Shown one piece after another: positions 29,819 to 38,530 of a DNA stretch of 64,000 bases. A program made the translations under genes and the position numbers. A model generated the notes under the pieces. That model ran no database searches. It saw only the letters and a list, made by a program, of their open reading frames with translations, and was not told the DNA's origin. Source of the DNA: Chitiniphilus shinanonensis DSM 23277 (GTDB lineage: Bacteria > Pseudomonadota > Gammaproteobacteria > Burkholderiales > Chitinibacteraceae); the NCBI RefSeq assembly GCF_000374805.1, contig NZ_KB895341.1:62001-126000 (forward strand). The letters are read 5' to 3'. Within the stretch, counting starts at the first letter, position 1. Every line of letters begins with the position of its first letter.

Positions 29819-31669
29819 TCACCCCCGCAACGCCCCATAGATCCGCTCGGCCAGTTCGGCGTTGATGCCGTCGACCTGCATCAGGTCTTCCACGCTGGCA
29901 CCCTTCACGCCTTGCAGGCCGCCGAAGCGCGACAGCAGCCGCTGACGGCGTTTGGGGCCGACGCCGTCGATCTCTTCGAGGCTGGACGCCACCCGCGCCT
30001 TGGCGCGCCGCGCGCGGTGGCCGGTGATGGCGAAGCGGTGCGATTCGTCGCGGATCTGCTGGATCAGGTGCAGGCCCGGGTGGTCGGCCGGCAGGCGGAT
30101 CACCTCGTGGCTGGTGGCAACGATCAGTTGCTCCAGGCCGGCCTTGCGCGTCTCGCCCTTGGCCACGCCCAGCAGGATCGGCTGGGTCAGCCCCACTTCG
30201 GCCAGCACCTCCTCGGCCTGGGTCAACTGCCCCTTGCCGCCGTCGATCAGGATCAGGTCGGGCACCACGCCCTCGCCCGCCGCGATCTTGCCGTAGCGCC
30301 GGGTAAGTACCTGCTTCATCGCCGCGTAGTCGTCGCCGGCGGTGATGCCTTCGATGTTGTAGCGCCGGTATTCCTTGGGCTGCATATCGCCGCGGTCGAA
30401 CACCACGCAGGACGCCACGGTGGCCTCACCCATGGTGTGCGAGATATCGAAGCACTCGATGCGCTGGGTCTCTTCGGGCAGGTTCATCGCCTCGACCAGC
30501 GCGGTCAGCCGCCCGGCCTGGCTCGCCGCCTGGCTGGCGCGTTGCAGGATGGCGAACTCGGCATTCTTGCGCGCCATGTCCAGCCAGACGCGGCGCTCGC
30601 CGTTGGGGTTGCAGTTGAGCACCACTTTGCGCCCGGCCTGCTCGCTGAGCAGCTCGGCCAGCACCGCCGCATCGTCGGGCGCCGGATGGCAGATCACCAC
30701 CGGCGGCACGTTGCGGTCCAGGTAATGTTGCGCCAGGAACGCCGACAGCGCCTCGGTCGGGCCGTAGTCGTCCGCATGCGACGGGAACAGACTCTTGTCG
30801 CCGACGTGCCGGCCACCGCGCACCATCGCCAGGTTCACGCACAGCATGCCGCGGTCGGCCACGCAGGCCACGATGTCGGCGTCCAGCTCGTTGGTGTTGC
30901 TGGAGACGAACTGGCGCTCCTGCACCTTGGCCAGCGCCTGGATCTGATCGCGCAACGCGGCGGCGGTCTCGAAATCCCAGGCTTCCGACGCGGCCTGCAT
31001 CCGCGCCTCCAGGTCGGCCAGCAATTCGTTGGCCTTGCCTTGCAGGAACAGCACGGCGTGGTTCACGTCGGCGCGGTACTGCTCCTGGTCGACCAGTTCG
31101 ACACAGGGCGCCGAGCAGCGCTTGATCTGGTGCAGCAGACAGGGGCGCGAGCGGTTGGCGAACACGGTGTCCTCGCAGGTGCGCAGCTTGAACACCTTCT
31201 GCAACAGCTGGATCGATTCCTTGACCACGTAGCCGTTGGGAAACGGCCCGAAATACTGGTTGCGCTTGTCCAGCGCGCCCCGGTAGTACGCCAGCCGCGG
31301 ATAGCGGTGGCCGGTGACCACCAGGTAGGGGTAGCTCTTGTCGTCGCGAAACAGGATGTTGTAGCGCGGCCCCAGCGCCTTGATCAGGTTGTTTTCCAGC
31401 ACCAGCGCTTCGGCCTCGGAGCGCACCACGGTGGTTTCGATGCGCTCCACCTGCCCCAGCATCAGGCGGATGCGCGGCGAAAGGTCGGTCTTCTGGAAAT
31501 ACGAGCTGACCCGCTTCTTCAGATCGCGCGCCTTGCCCACGTACAACACCGTGCCGTCGGCCGAGAGATAGCGATAGACCCCCGGCAGGTTCGGCAGGGT
31601 CTTCACGTGATCGAGCAGGCGCTGCTCGCGCGACGGGGCGGGTTCGGTCATGGACGGATCGTTGGGCAT
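29819..31669 (-). CDS. uvrC: UvrABC system protein C
   Basis: 616 aa, complete. Makes both incisions in nucleotide excision repair. N-terminal GIY-YIG nuclease ([25 protein letters not shown], about residues 29-53), Cys-rich stretch ([13 protein letters not shown]), UVR domain near residue 205, RNase H-like nuclease ([16 protein letters not shown] and [14 protein letters not shown]) and two C-terminal helix-hairpin-helix motifs ([17 protein letters not shown]). An ATG six codons later is an alternative start. Single gene. Confidence 0.96.
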   Translation of the reverse strand: MPNDPSMTEPAPSREQRLLDHVKTLPNLPGVYRYLSADGTVLYVGKARDLKKRVSSYFQKTDLSPRIRLMLGQVERIETTVVRSEAEALVLENNLIKALGPRYNILFRDDKSYPYLVVTGHRYPRLAYYRGALDKRNQYFGPFPNGYVVKESIQLLQKVFKLRTCEDTVFANRSRPCLLHQIKRCSAPCVELVDQEQYRADVNHAVLFLQGKANELLADLEARMQAASEAWDFETAAALRDQIQALAKVQERQFVSSNTNELDADIVACVADRGMLCVNLAMVRGGRHVGDKSLFPSHADDYGPTEALSAFLAQHYLDRNVPPVVICHPAPDDAAVLAELLSEQAGRKVVLNCNPNGERRVWLDMARKNAEFAILQRASQAASQAGRLTALVEAMNLPEETQRIECFDISHTMGEATVASCVVFDRGDMQPKEYRRYNIEGITAGDDYAAMKQVLTRRYGKIAAGEGVVPDLILIDGGKGQLTQAEEVLAEVGLTQPILLGVAKGETRKAGLEQLIVATSHEVIRLPADHPGLHLIQQIRDESHRFAITGHRARRAKARVASSLEEIDGVGPKRRQRLLSRFGGLQGVKGASVEDLMQVDGINAELAERIYGALRG

Positions 31670-31855
31670 AGGCGGGCTATTCTAGAGCCTGTTCAAAGCC
31701 TTTTCACGACAGCGTTCGAGGCAGTGCCGGTGTGCGGCAAGGCGCAGGACGCGCTGCGGTATGAATACCGTGAGCGGCTTGCAACGCCGCCGCGTGCCGG
31801 CAATGCCCCGAACCCGAAGGGCTGGGCCGCGCCAGGCCGGGATAAACGCCAGCTG
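31670..31855. other. Intergenic region with hairpins, possible repeat
   Basis: 186 bp between uvrC and the downstream MFS gene. It contains a perfect CGGTATGAATACCG hairpin and several GC-rich inverted segments, and it ends at the uvrC side with GAGCCTGTTCAAAGCC. The style (GC-rich, ends with short inverted motifs, no ORF) resembles dispersed repeats, but there is no second copy in the window to prove it. Confidence 0.35.
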
Positions 31856-32983
31856 TCACCAATCGATATGCCGGGCAGCCAGCGCGATCAACGCCGCAGC
31901 CAATGCCACGCACGCCAGTCCCCAGCCCAGGTGCGAGGCATGCGCGACGAAGCCGATCAGTGGCGGCCCCAGCAGCGCCCCGACCGAGCCGGTGGTGGTG
32001 ATCGCCGCCAGCGCCACCGGCCCCTGGCGCGCGGCGGCAAGGTAGATGCACGGCGACGCGGCGGCGATGCCTAGGCCGACCAGGGCGAAAGCCAGCAGCG
32101 CCGGCACCGGCCCACCGAGCAGCAGGCCCGACGCCAGTCCGGCGCCCGCCAGCAGGCCGCCCCAGGTCAGCAGGCGGCGGCTGCCCCAGCGGGTGCGCCA
32201 CGAGTCGCCCAGCCAACGTGCCAGCAGCATGGTTGCAGCGAAGCATGCCAGCCCCATCGGCGCGAAGGCTTCCGAAGCCCCGGCCCGCTCCTTGAGATAG
32301 AGCGCCGACCAGTCGGACATCGAGCCCTCGATGACGGTGCCGCACAGTGCCGCCGCACCCAGCCACAACGCCGCGCCCGATGGCAGCGAGAAACGCCGGC
32401 CCGGCTCGGCCACCGGCTCCGGCGGCAAAGACAACAGGCGGCGGCCGGCCCACCACGCGGCGCTCCACATGCCGAGCGCGGCGACAAGGAAGTGCAGCGC
32501 CAGGTGATCGAACAAGGCGGTCACGGCCGACGCAAACAGCGCCGCGGCCAAGCCGCCCAGGCTGAAGGTGGCGTGCAGCCGCGACATGATGGCGCGGCCG
32601 CCCTGCAACTCCACCTGCACCGCCTGGGCATTCATCGCCACGTTGAGGCAGGCGGCTGCCACGCCTTCGAGCGCCATCACCAGCAGCGCCAGCCGATAGC
32701 TCGGCGCCAGGCCGAGCGCCAGCAGCAGCGCGGGCAACAGTGCCGCGGTGATCCAGCACGCGGTGCGCGCGCCCAGGCGCCGCAATACCCAGGCGGTGAC
32801 CGGAAACGAGAACACCGCGCCGAGCCCGCTGGCCAGCAGCAGGAAACCCACCTGGGAAGGGTCGAGCGACAGCTTGTCCTTGAGAGCGGGCAGGCGCGAG
32901 GCCCAGGTGCCGTAGTTGAAACCGAGGACGAAGAACAGGGTCGCCACGGCATGGCGCGCCGGGCGCAGCGGTACGGCAGTCAT
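31856..32983 (-). CDS. MFS transporter, YbjJ-like
   Basis: 375 aa with about 12 membrane helices. The start LFFVLGFNYGTWASRLPALKD and NVAMNAQAVQVELQGGRAIMSRLHATFSLGG match the YbjJ-type branch of the major facilitator family (possible sugar or drug efflux, substrate unknown). Begins 4 bp after the FlhB-like gene, so it is probably co-transcribed with the flagellar genes, though it shows no flagellar feature. Confidence 0.8.
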   Translation of the reverse strand: MTAVPLRPARHAVATLFFVLGFNYGTWASRLPALKDKLSLDPSQVGFLLLASGLGAVFSFPVTAWVLRRLGARTACWITAALLPALLLALGLAPSYRLALLVMALEGVAAACLNVAMNAQAVQVELQGGRAIMSRLHATFSLGGLAAALFASAVTALFDHLALHFLVAALGMWSAAWWAGRRLLSLPPEPVAEPGRRFSLPSGAALWLGAAALCGTVIEGSMSDWSALYLKERAGASEAFAPMGLACFAATMLLARWLGDSWRTRWGSRRLLTWGGLLAGAGLASGLLLGGPVPALLAFALVGLGIAAASPCIYLAAARQGPVALAAITTTGSVGALLGPPLIGFVAHASHLGWGLACVALAAALIALAARHIDW

Positions 32984-32987
32984 GGAA

Positions 32988-33359
32988 TCAACGACGGTCG
33001 GGTGCGGGCGATGCGGGCGGCGTGGGTGCCTGGGCATCCGGGATGAGGTCGGGCAACGATAGCACCGGGGCCTCGACCGTGGAACCGGCCTCGACCAGGT
33101 AGACAAAGGCGAGCAATTCGGCCACCGCGCGGTACAACTGCGGCGGAATGCGCTGGTCGAGATCGACCTGCATCAGCATCGCCACCAGTTCGGGCGATTC
33201 ATGGACGAACACGCCGGCCTCGCGCGCCTTCTCGATGATGCGCTCGGCCACGATGCCCTGCCCCTTGGCCACCACGCGCGGCGAGCCGCTGCCTTCCTGG
33301 TAGGCCAGCGCCACCGCCTGCTGGCGGTCGGGCGTATTGCGGACGACCTTACGCGCCAT
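32988..33359 (-). CDS. FlhB C-terminal-domain-like protein (FhlB type)
   Basis: 123 aa. Resembles only the cytoplasmic tail of FlhB/YscU: VALAYQEGSGSPRVVAKGQG, then EAGVFVHESPELVAMLM and DQRIPPQLYRAVAELLAFVY. It lacks the FlhB membrane part and the NPTH self-cleavage motif. Such FhlB proteins can replace the lost FlhB-C fragment in substrate switching of flagellar export in other bacteria. Overlap with the fliK 3' end (11 bp) suits this, since FliK acts on FlhB. A Pro-rich tail ends the protein. Confidence 0.85.
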   Translation of the reverse strand: MARKVVRNTPDRQQAVALAYQEGSGSPRVVAKGQGIVAERIIEKAREAGVFVHESPELVAMLMQVDLDQRIPPQLYRAVAELLAFVYLVEAGSTVEAPVLSLPDLIPDAQAPTPPASPAPDRR

Positions 33360-34446
33360 CGGCGGCCGCCTCCCCACCCAGCTCGAACTGGGCGATGTTC
33401 AGGCTGAGACCGGCGGCGTCGAACTGCCGGCTCAACTGACCCTGCTGCTCGCGCAGGCGCGCCACGGTATCGGGCCGCTCCGCCGAGAACTGCAAGGTGA
33501 ACTCTCCCTGGTACAACGTGGCGATGATGGAAACGCCGCCCAGGTTGGGCAGGTCGAGATCCAGCCGGGTCTGCCAGCGCTGGGCCTCGGTATCGACGTG
33601 GCCGTCGGCGTCGCGCTGGTTTTCCAGCTCCAGTTGCCACTTCAGCGGCTGGCCGGGCCAGGCCTGCCCCTGCCAGATCACCGGGCGCTGTTCGATGGTG
33701 TCCAATTGCTGCTGCACCAGCCCCTTGAGCAGTGCCTGCGCCTCGGCCCCCAGCCGCTGGTCATGCACGTTGAGCAGCCGATCCAGGCCCGGCGAGTTGC
33801 CGCGCATCTGCGCCAGGTCCTCGGCGTTGTGCCCCTTGTCGCCGGCCTGCTGCTGGCCGAGCTGGGTATCCTGCGGGCGCGGCAGCTGCGCCTGCGGTTC
33901 GCGCAGCAGCGCTTGCAGGCTGCGCTGCCCGTTGACCCATTCGGCCTGGTGCGATTCGTAGAACAGGCCGCTTTCCGACAAGGCGCCCGCCAGGCGCGAC
34001 GCCAGTTGCGACGGATCGGGCCGGCCCGCGGCCAACGGCTCGCTGCCCTGCAAGGTGACGGTGGCCTTGCCCGGGTCGCCGCGCCCGCCGGTCAACAGGG
34101 TGGTCAGGTACTTGGCGGCCTGGCTCAGCGCCGCCTCGCGGCTCTGCGGCGCGGCCTGGCTCTGCTGCGCCATGGCGAAGGTGAGCTTGGGTTCGCGCCC
34201 GACCACGGTCAGGTCGAACTCCTCGCCGGGTTGGGTATTGCGCGGCAGGTTCAGGTCGAGCAACTGGTCCTTCACCAGGACAGCGAAGCGGCCGTTGGGC
34301 ATCTGCTCGACCACAGTGGCGTGCACCCGCTCGCCCGGGGTATAGCGGGCCGCGTCGTCGGGCGACGGCTTGAGGACTTCGACCAACCCCTGCTGGGTAC
34401 GGACGTACAGTTGCAGTACGCTGACCGATGGATTGCCCGGCAACAT
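33349..34446 (-). CDS. fliK: Flagellar hook-length control protein FliK
   Basis: 365 aa, secreted molecular ruler that triggers the hook-to-filament export switch. The middle is rich in Gln and Ala. The C-terminal domain (about residues 270-350) has WQTRLDLDLPNLGGVSIIATLYQGEFTLQF, the Flg_hook family core. The N-terminal part is a PilZ- or OB-like beta segment (YTPGERVHATVVEQMPNGRFAVLVK). Shorter than the 400-plus residues of Salmonella FliK. Followed by the FlhB-like gene. Confidence 0.85.
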   Translation of the reverse strand: MLPGNPSVSVLQLYVRTQQGLVEVLKPSPDDAARYTPGERVHATVVEQMPNGRFAVLVKDQLLDLNLPRNTQPGEEFDLTVVGREPKLTFAMAQQSQAAPQSREAALSQAAKYLTTLLTGGRGDPGKATVTLQGSEPLAAGRPDPSQLASRLAGALSESGLFYESHQAEWVNGQRSLQALLREPQAQLPRPQDTQLGQQQAGDKGHNAEDLAQMRGNSPGLDRLLNVHDQRLGAEAQALLKGLVQQQLDTIEQRPVIWQGQAWPGQPLKWQLELENQRDADGHVDTEAQRWQTRLDLDLPNLGGVSIIATLYQGEFTLQFSAERPDTVARLREQQGQLSRQFDAAGLSLNIAQFELGGEAAADGA

Positions 34447-34626
34447 GTCAATGCCCGTCCATGTGCGTCGCGGACAGCTCGCGGCGGGCGACGACGGGCA
34501 AGGCGCGCCTCATCGGGATACGCACCACGCCCGCTGGGTTGCGCGCGCTGTCGCGCGGCGTGCTGTCGGCGATCGTTGGGTGATTCGCGTTCGTCCGCCC
34601 TGGGCCGCGATCCGGTCCATGCGCGG
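34447..34626. other. Intergenic region upstream of fliK
   Basis: 180 bp, GC-rich, between the DUF2802 gene and fliK. No sigma-28 or sigma-54 box is clear, and there is no terminator with a U-run. It presumably carries a fliK promoter. Confidence 0.3.
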
Positions 34627-35007
34627 TCAACCTTGTCGTTCCGCGCGATACAGCGCGGCGATCAGATCGGCCTCGCCGCGGCTGATGCCGCATTCGCGCA
34701 CCATGTCTTCCACGTCCGCCCCTTGCCGGGCCATGCGGATGGCGTGCGCATAGGGCGTTTCGCTGGCGGGAAGCTCCACGGCATCCTGCAGATGCGAGGT
34801 GGCGGCAAGGCGGATTTTCAGCGCCTCGATCTCGCGATGCAGCAGGGCAACATGATCCTCCAGCGCCTCGACGCGCTGGTGATCCTCGCCGTCGCGCGGC
34901 TGGCGGCGCGCCTTGCGCAGGAACAGCAGCAACTCGGCGACATAGAACAGGATGAGCACCAGGCCGAGGTAAAGGAGTTGCGGCCAGGTGACGACGATGC
35001 CATTCAT
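34627..35007 (-). CDS. DUF2802 membrane protein
   Basis: 126 aa. One N-terminal membrane helix (residues 9-30, LLYLGLVLILFYVAELLLFL), a helical region with coiled coil, and a C-terminal DUF2802 domain (YAHAIRMARQGADVEDMVRECGISRGEADLIAALYRAE) that looks like a small helix-turn-helix. DUF2802 genes are frequent in flagellar clusters of proteobacteria; function unknown. Confidence 0.8.
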   Translation of the reverse strand: MNGIVVTWPQLLYLGLVLILFYVAELLLFLRKARRQPRDGEDHQRVEALEDHVALLHREIEALKIRLAATSHLQDAVELPASETPYAHAIRMARQGADVEDMVRECGISRGEADLIAALYRAERQG

Positions 35008-35181
35008 GCTTGCCCGCTCCCTGGGCGTTACGTGTCAATTTCGATCATGCCATCGCAGCGACGGATCCGACGACCTCGTCCGGCGCGGCGCACGATCCAC
35101 GGCACATCATCCCATTCCGGCAACTGGCCGGGCATTGTACAAACCCCTTACGCCCCTGCCCCGGCCCAGCGGGCAACCTCG
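35008..35181. other. Intergenic region between fliT and the DUF2802 gene
   Basis: 174 bp without a gene. The stretch near 35,130-35,160 (TTGTACAAACCCCTTACGCCCC) is the least GC-rich part and may hold a promoter; no clear match to a sigma-28 box. Confidence 0.25.
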
Positions 35182-35502
35182 TCAGACGCGGTAGGCGTTG
35201 CGCAGCTTGGACGAGTTGTGCAGGCCGTTGAGCATCGCCGCCAGTTGCGGCCGCCATGCCGTGCACAGCGCGGTCAGTTCGTCGATGGCCTGCTGGGTAT
35301 CCAGCAACAGCGTCCTCAGCACTTCGCGCTGTTCCGGGGAGTAGTTCTCCCAGTGGATATCGCGCAATTCGTCCTGCAAGGTGTTCCAGGCTTCCTGGTT
35401 GCCCAGCATTTCCTCCCAGCGCGCGTTGCGCGCCTCGCCCAGCATGCGGTGCGTCAGCAGATTGAACGCGGTCAGCAGCTGGGTGACGTCAAGCTCTTCC
35501 AT
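35182..35502 (-). CDS. fliT: Flagellar chaperone FliT
   Basis: 106 aa, small helical protein. Family calls for FliT are weak by sequence; the position directly after fliD-fliS, the size, and helices such as LTAFNLLTHRMLGEARNARWEEM support it. FliT is the export chaperone of the cap protein FliD. Overlaps the fliS 3' end by 14 bp. Confidence 0.75.
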   Translation of the reverse strand: MEELDVTQLLTAFNLLTHRMLGEARNARWEEMLGNQEAWNTLQDELRDIHWENYSPEQREVLRTLLLDTQQAIDELTALCTAWRPQLAAMLNGLHNSSKLRNAYRV

Positions 35503-35956
35503 AACTCAGGGTTCCACGATCGGGAGCGGGTGCCGCTGCGCCGGCCTCGGGCGCAACCGGAACCGGGGCGGCGGTAATGCTTTCCCAGGCTTCCTTCAGG
35601 TCGGTCAGCAGCTCCAGCACGTGATCAAGCAAGTCGGGATTGTTGTCCAGGTTGGCTTCGAACAGCTTGCCGGTCATGTAGAAGTACAGCGCTTCCAGGT
35701 TCTCGGCCAGCTCGCCACCCTGCTCCTTGTCCAGCGAGATGCGCAGGCCCTCGTCGATGATGGCGATGGCCTTGCTGATCGAGGCGCCTTTCTCGGCGAT
35801 CTCGCCATTGAGCATGTGCAGCTTGCCCAGGTGGATTGCCTTGATCGCGCCGTCGTACAGCATCACCACCAATTGTCCCGGGCTGGCGCTCTCGATGGTC
35901 GCCTCCAGGCCTTGCTTGCCATATGCGGAAAGCGCGCGTTGCACACCGACAGACAT
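35489..35956 (-). CDS. fliS: Flagellin chaperone FliS
   Basis: 155 aa. ALSAYGKQGLEATIESASPGQLVVMLYDGAIKAIHLGK is the FliS signature; it binds the C-terminal helix of flagellin before export. LEALYFYMTGKLFEANLDNNPDLL follows. A Pro/Ala-rich tail makes it a little longer than usual. 20 bp after fliD. Confidence 0.93.
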   Translation of the reverse strand: MSVGVQRALSAYGKQGLEATIESASPGQLVVMLYDGAIKAIHLGKLHMLNGEIAEKGASISKAIAIIDEGLRISLDKEQGGELAENLEALYFYMTGKLFEANLDNNPDLLDHVLELLTDLKEAWESITAAPVPVAPEAGAAAPAPDRGTLSYGRA

Positions 35957-35976
35957 GATGTAATCCCTTTAAAACG

Positions 35977-38028
35977 TTACTTGCCGGACGCGAGGTTGCT
36001 CAGCATCGACAGCTGCTGCGTCAGATAGGAGCTGACACCGCTCATCTTGGACATCTGCACATCCAGTGCGGTGAATTGGTCACGATACCGCTTTTCGGTG
36101 GCATCCAGCCGACGATTCAGCGCCAGGCCCTGCGCATTCATGTCCTTGATGTTCTGGTTCAGCCCGTTGATCCGGCCCTGCACCGCCCCCTTGTCGGACA
36201 GCAGCGAATTCAGGGTCTGATCCAGCCGGCTGGCAAAGCCGCGGCTGAGCGACAGTGTTCCATAGTAACCGGCGGTGTCGCCAGTGATGGTGAGCTTGAG
36301 CCCTTCGGACGGGCCGGTACCGTTGAGCACCTGTCCGCTGCCGGTGGCGGCGGCGCCGTTGATCGTGCCCGCGACGTCCTTGCCCTCGCCGCGCTGGCCG
36401 ACCTTGAGGCCGAACAGTTCGGTCTGCGCGCCGGTACTGGTGATCTGCACCTTCGAGGCGCTGCCGTAGCGCGTCGAGGTCATCTCGAACTGGTTGGTGG
36501 TGGCATTGAACGCCATCGACACCGATACGCCGGCACCCTTGAGGTTGGCGTCGCCGTTGATCTGCGACTGGATTTCCGCGGCCAGCGCGGCCGGGGAGGA
36601 ATAGCTGCCGGCAGTCAGCTTGATCTGCTTGGACGACACGCCGTCCACGGCGACCATGATGGTGTCGTTGTCGCCCTCGGTGATGGTGAACGGCCCGGCC
36701 GGATCGATGGCGAGGCCGGTCAACTGCGCACGCATGGCGGGCTGGGTGATCTCGATGTCGTACTTGCCGGTCTTGGTCGAGGTGGTGGACGAGGTGAAGG
36801 TGACACGCGCGTCGCTGGCCACGCCGTTCTGCGCGAACAGGCTGGCCACGTCCTCGGGCCGACTGTCGAGCGCCTTTTGCAGCTTGCTGTTGTCGAGCGT
36901 CATCTTGCCGGCCTTGTCGAAGCTGATGCCGACATCGGTCAGGCTCTGGTAGAAGCTGCCGTCGCCCAGACGCTCGTTCAGAGTGGAACGGATAGCATTC
37001 TGCATCGAGCGGATGACGTAGTCGCCGGTCAGCAGGCCGCTGGTCTTGTCTTCCTGGTTGTAGAAGCTCAGCTCATCCACGCCCTTGACGAATTCGTTGT
37101 AGGCATCGACGAATTCCTGCACCGATTTCTTCACGCCAGTGGTATCGCGGGTGATGTTCAGCGTGGTGGATACCGGCTTGCCGGTGGTGGTGTCCTTGGC
37201 GCTGACCTTCTGCAGGTTCAGCGTGACGCCTTGCAACAGGTCGCTGACCGAGTTGCTCGACTTGCTGATCTCGATACCGTCCAGGGTGAACAGCGCGTTC
37301 TGCGCCGCCTGGGTCTGGCTCAGGTTGCTGGTGCCGGTGGGGTCGTAGGCAAACTTCGACAAGCCGCTGGTATCGGTGTTGTTGCCGTCCGTATCCTCGA
37401 CCTGGATACGCATGCTGTTGGCCACACCGCTGTCGGTCGAGGACAGCAGCAGGCGATAACCGCCGCCATCGTTGATGATGGTGGCCGTGACACCGGCGTT
37501 CTTGTTGTTGATGGCGTCGCGCAGACCGGTCAGCGTGTTGTTCTTGCTGTCGATCTCGATCGTCATCGCGCCCTTCTCGCCGTTGACCGAGAACTTGTCG
37601 TCGCTCTGATCGCCGGGGGTGCCGCCATCGTCGAAGGTGCCGAACTGGATGGTCAGCTTGCCGGTGCCCACGGGCGAGCTGGCGCTGGAATAGACCTCCG
37701 ACTTGAGCTTGTGGCTCTGGGCCAGTTGCGACACGGCCAGGCTGTAGCTGCCCTGTTGTGCCGCCGCGGAGGTGACGACGGTGCCGATGGTGCTGTCGGT
37801 CAGGCTGCCTTGCAGGCTCTTGTAGGCACTGTTGCTGGACAACGCCAGCACACGTGCCTGGAACGACGACAGCGAGCTTTGCAACGAGCCGATGGCCGAA
37901 ATCTTGGTCTGTGCTTCCTTGATGCGACTGTTCAGCTTGTCCAGCGGCTGGCTCTCGATCTGCATGAGTTGCGAGATGATGCCGTTCACATTAAGGCCCG
38001 AACCCAGGCCCGCGGATGAGATAGCCAT
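35977..38028 (-). CDS. fliD: Flagellar filament cap protein FliD
   Basis: 683 aa. Forms the cap at the filament tip that folds incoming flagellin. N-terminal coiled-coil (SSAGLGSGLNVNGIISQLMQIESQPLDKLNSRI), the FliD central domains with Ig-like insertions (much Thr, Ser, Gly), and the C-terminal coiled-coil (DMNAQGLALNRRLDATEKRYRDQFTALDVQMSKM) are complete. Larger than the 470-aa Salmonella protein because of an extended middle. 42 bp after flaG. Confidence 0.94.
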   Translation of the reverse strand: MAISSAGLGSGLNVNGIISQLMQIESQPLDKLNSRIKEAQTKISAIGSLQSSLSSFQARVLALSSNSAYKSLQGSLTDSTIGTVVTSAAAQQGSYSLAVSQLAQSHKLKSEVYSSASSPVGTGKLTIQFGTFDDGGTPGDQSDDKFSVNGEKGAMTIEIDSKNNTLTGLRDAINNKNAGVTATIINDGGGYRLLLSSTDSGVANSMRIQVEDTDGNNTDTSGLSKFAYDPTGTSNLSQTQAAQNALFTLDGIEISKSSNSVSDLLQGVTLNLQKVSAKDTTTGKPVSTTLNITRDTTGVKKSVQEFVDAYNEFVKGVDELSFYNQEDKTSGLLTGDYVIRSMQNAIRSTLNERLGDGSFYQSLTDVGISFDKAGKMTLDNSKLQKALDSRPEDVASLFAQNGVASDARVTFTSSTTSTKTGKYDIEITQPAMRAQLTGLAIDPAGPFTITEGDNDTIMVAVDGVSSKQIKLTAGSYSSPAALAAEIQSQINGDANLKGAGVSVSMAFNATTNQFEMTSTRYGSASKVQITSTGAQTELFGLKVGQRGEGKDVAGTINGAAATGSGQVLNGTGPSEGLKLTITGDTAGYYGTLSLSRGFASRLDQTLNSLLSDKGAVQGRINGLNQNIKDMNAQGLALNRRLDATEKRYRDQFTALDVQMSKMSGVSSYLTQQLSMLSNLASGK

Positions 38029-38070
38029 TGTTATGTTCCTCTAGACACGTCTGTACAGGTGATCGGCAGT

Positions 38071-38445
38071 TTAAGCCTGTTCTTTAATCAGCATTCCCCG
38101 GAACTGGTCGATGGCCTTGGCGATGGCCAGCACTTCTTCCGATGGAATCTGCCGGATGACTTCGTCGGTTTCTCCATCCATCACCTTGACCACCACCATC
38201 TCGGTGTCCTCGTCGATGGAAAAACGCAGGGAATTACTGTTGGAAAGCAGCTTGGCCGTATCGTTCAACTTCTTCAGGGCATCCTCCAGCGAGGCTTGAT
38301 CCCTGGTTCCCGGCATGCCGGTCACGGCGTTGGGCAACAGGTTGGCTGCGGCAGGGGGCGCTGCGCCGGTCTGGCGGACAGCGGGATCGGACGGCAGTAA
38401 ATCCAGCGGCACACTGCTCGAGGCACCGATTGATTGGATCTGCAT
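38071..38445 (-). CDS. flaG: FlaG family protein
   Basis: 124 aa. The C-terminal part LRFSIDEDTEMVVVKVMDGETDEVIRQIPSEEVL is the FlaG domain, found next to flagellin or fliD genes and linked to filament length control. N-terminal 45 residues are low complexity. Separated from fliC by a hairpin terminator, so it gets reduced read-through from the strong fliC promoter or its own. Confidence 0.9.
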   Translation of the reverse strand: MQIQSIGASSSVPLDLLPSDPAVRQTGAAPPAAANLLPNAVTGMPGTRDQASLEDALKKLNDTAKLLSNSNSLRFSIDEDTEMVVVKVMDGETDEVIRQIPSEEVLAIAKAIDQFRGMLIKEQA

Positions 38446-38466
38446 GGTTCGCTCTCCTGTGAAAAC

Positions 38467-38495
38467 GCCCCGATCAAGCGTTGCCTGATCGGGGC
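38467..38495 (-). terminator. Hairpin terminator after fliC
   Basis: A 10-bp stem (GCCCCGATCA with TGATCGGGGC, 9-base loop) followed by GTTTTC on the minus strand, 35 bp after the fliC stop. The short T-run suggests partial read-through to flaG-fliD-fliS. Confidence 0.75.
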
Positions 38496-38530
38496 TCGAT
38501 CACCTAGCGGCGATCAACTCGGCTGGCGTC

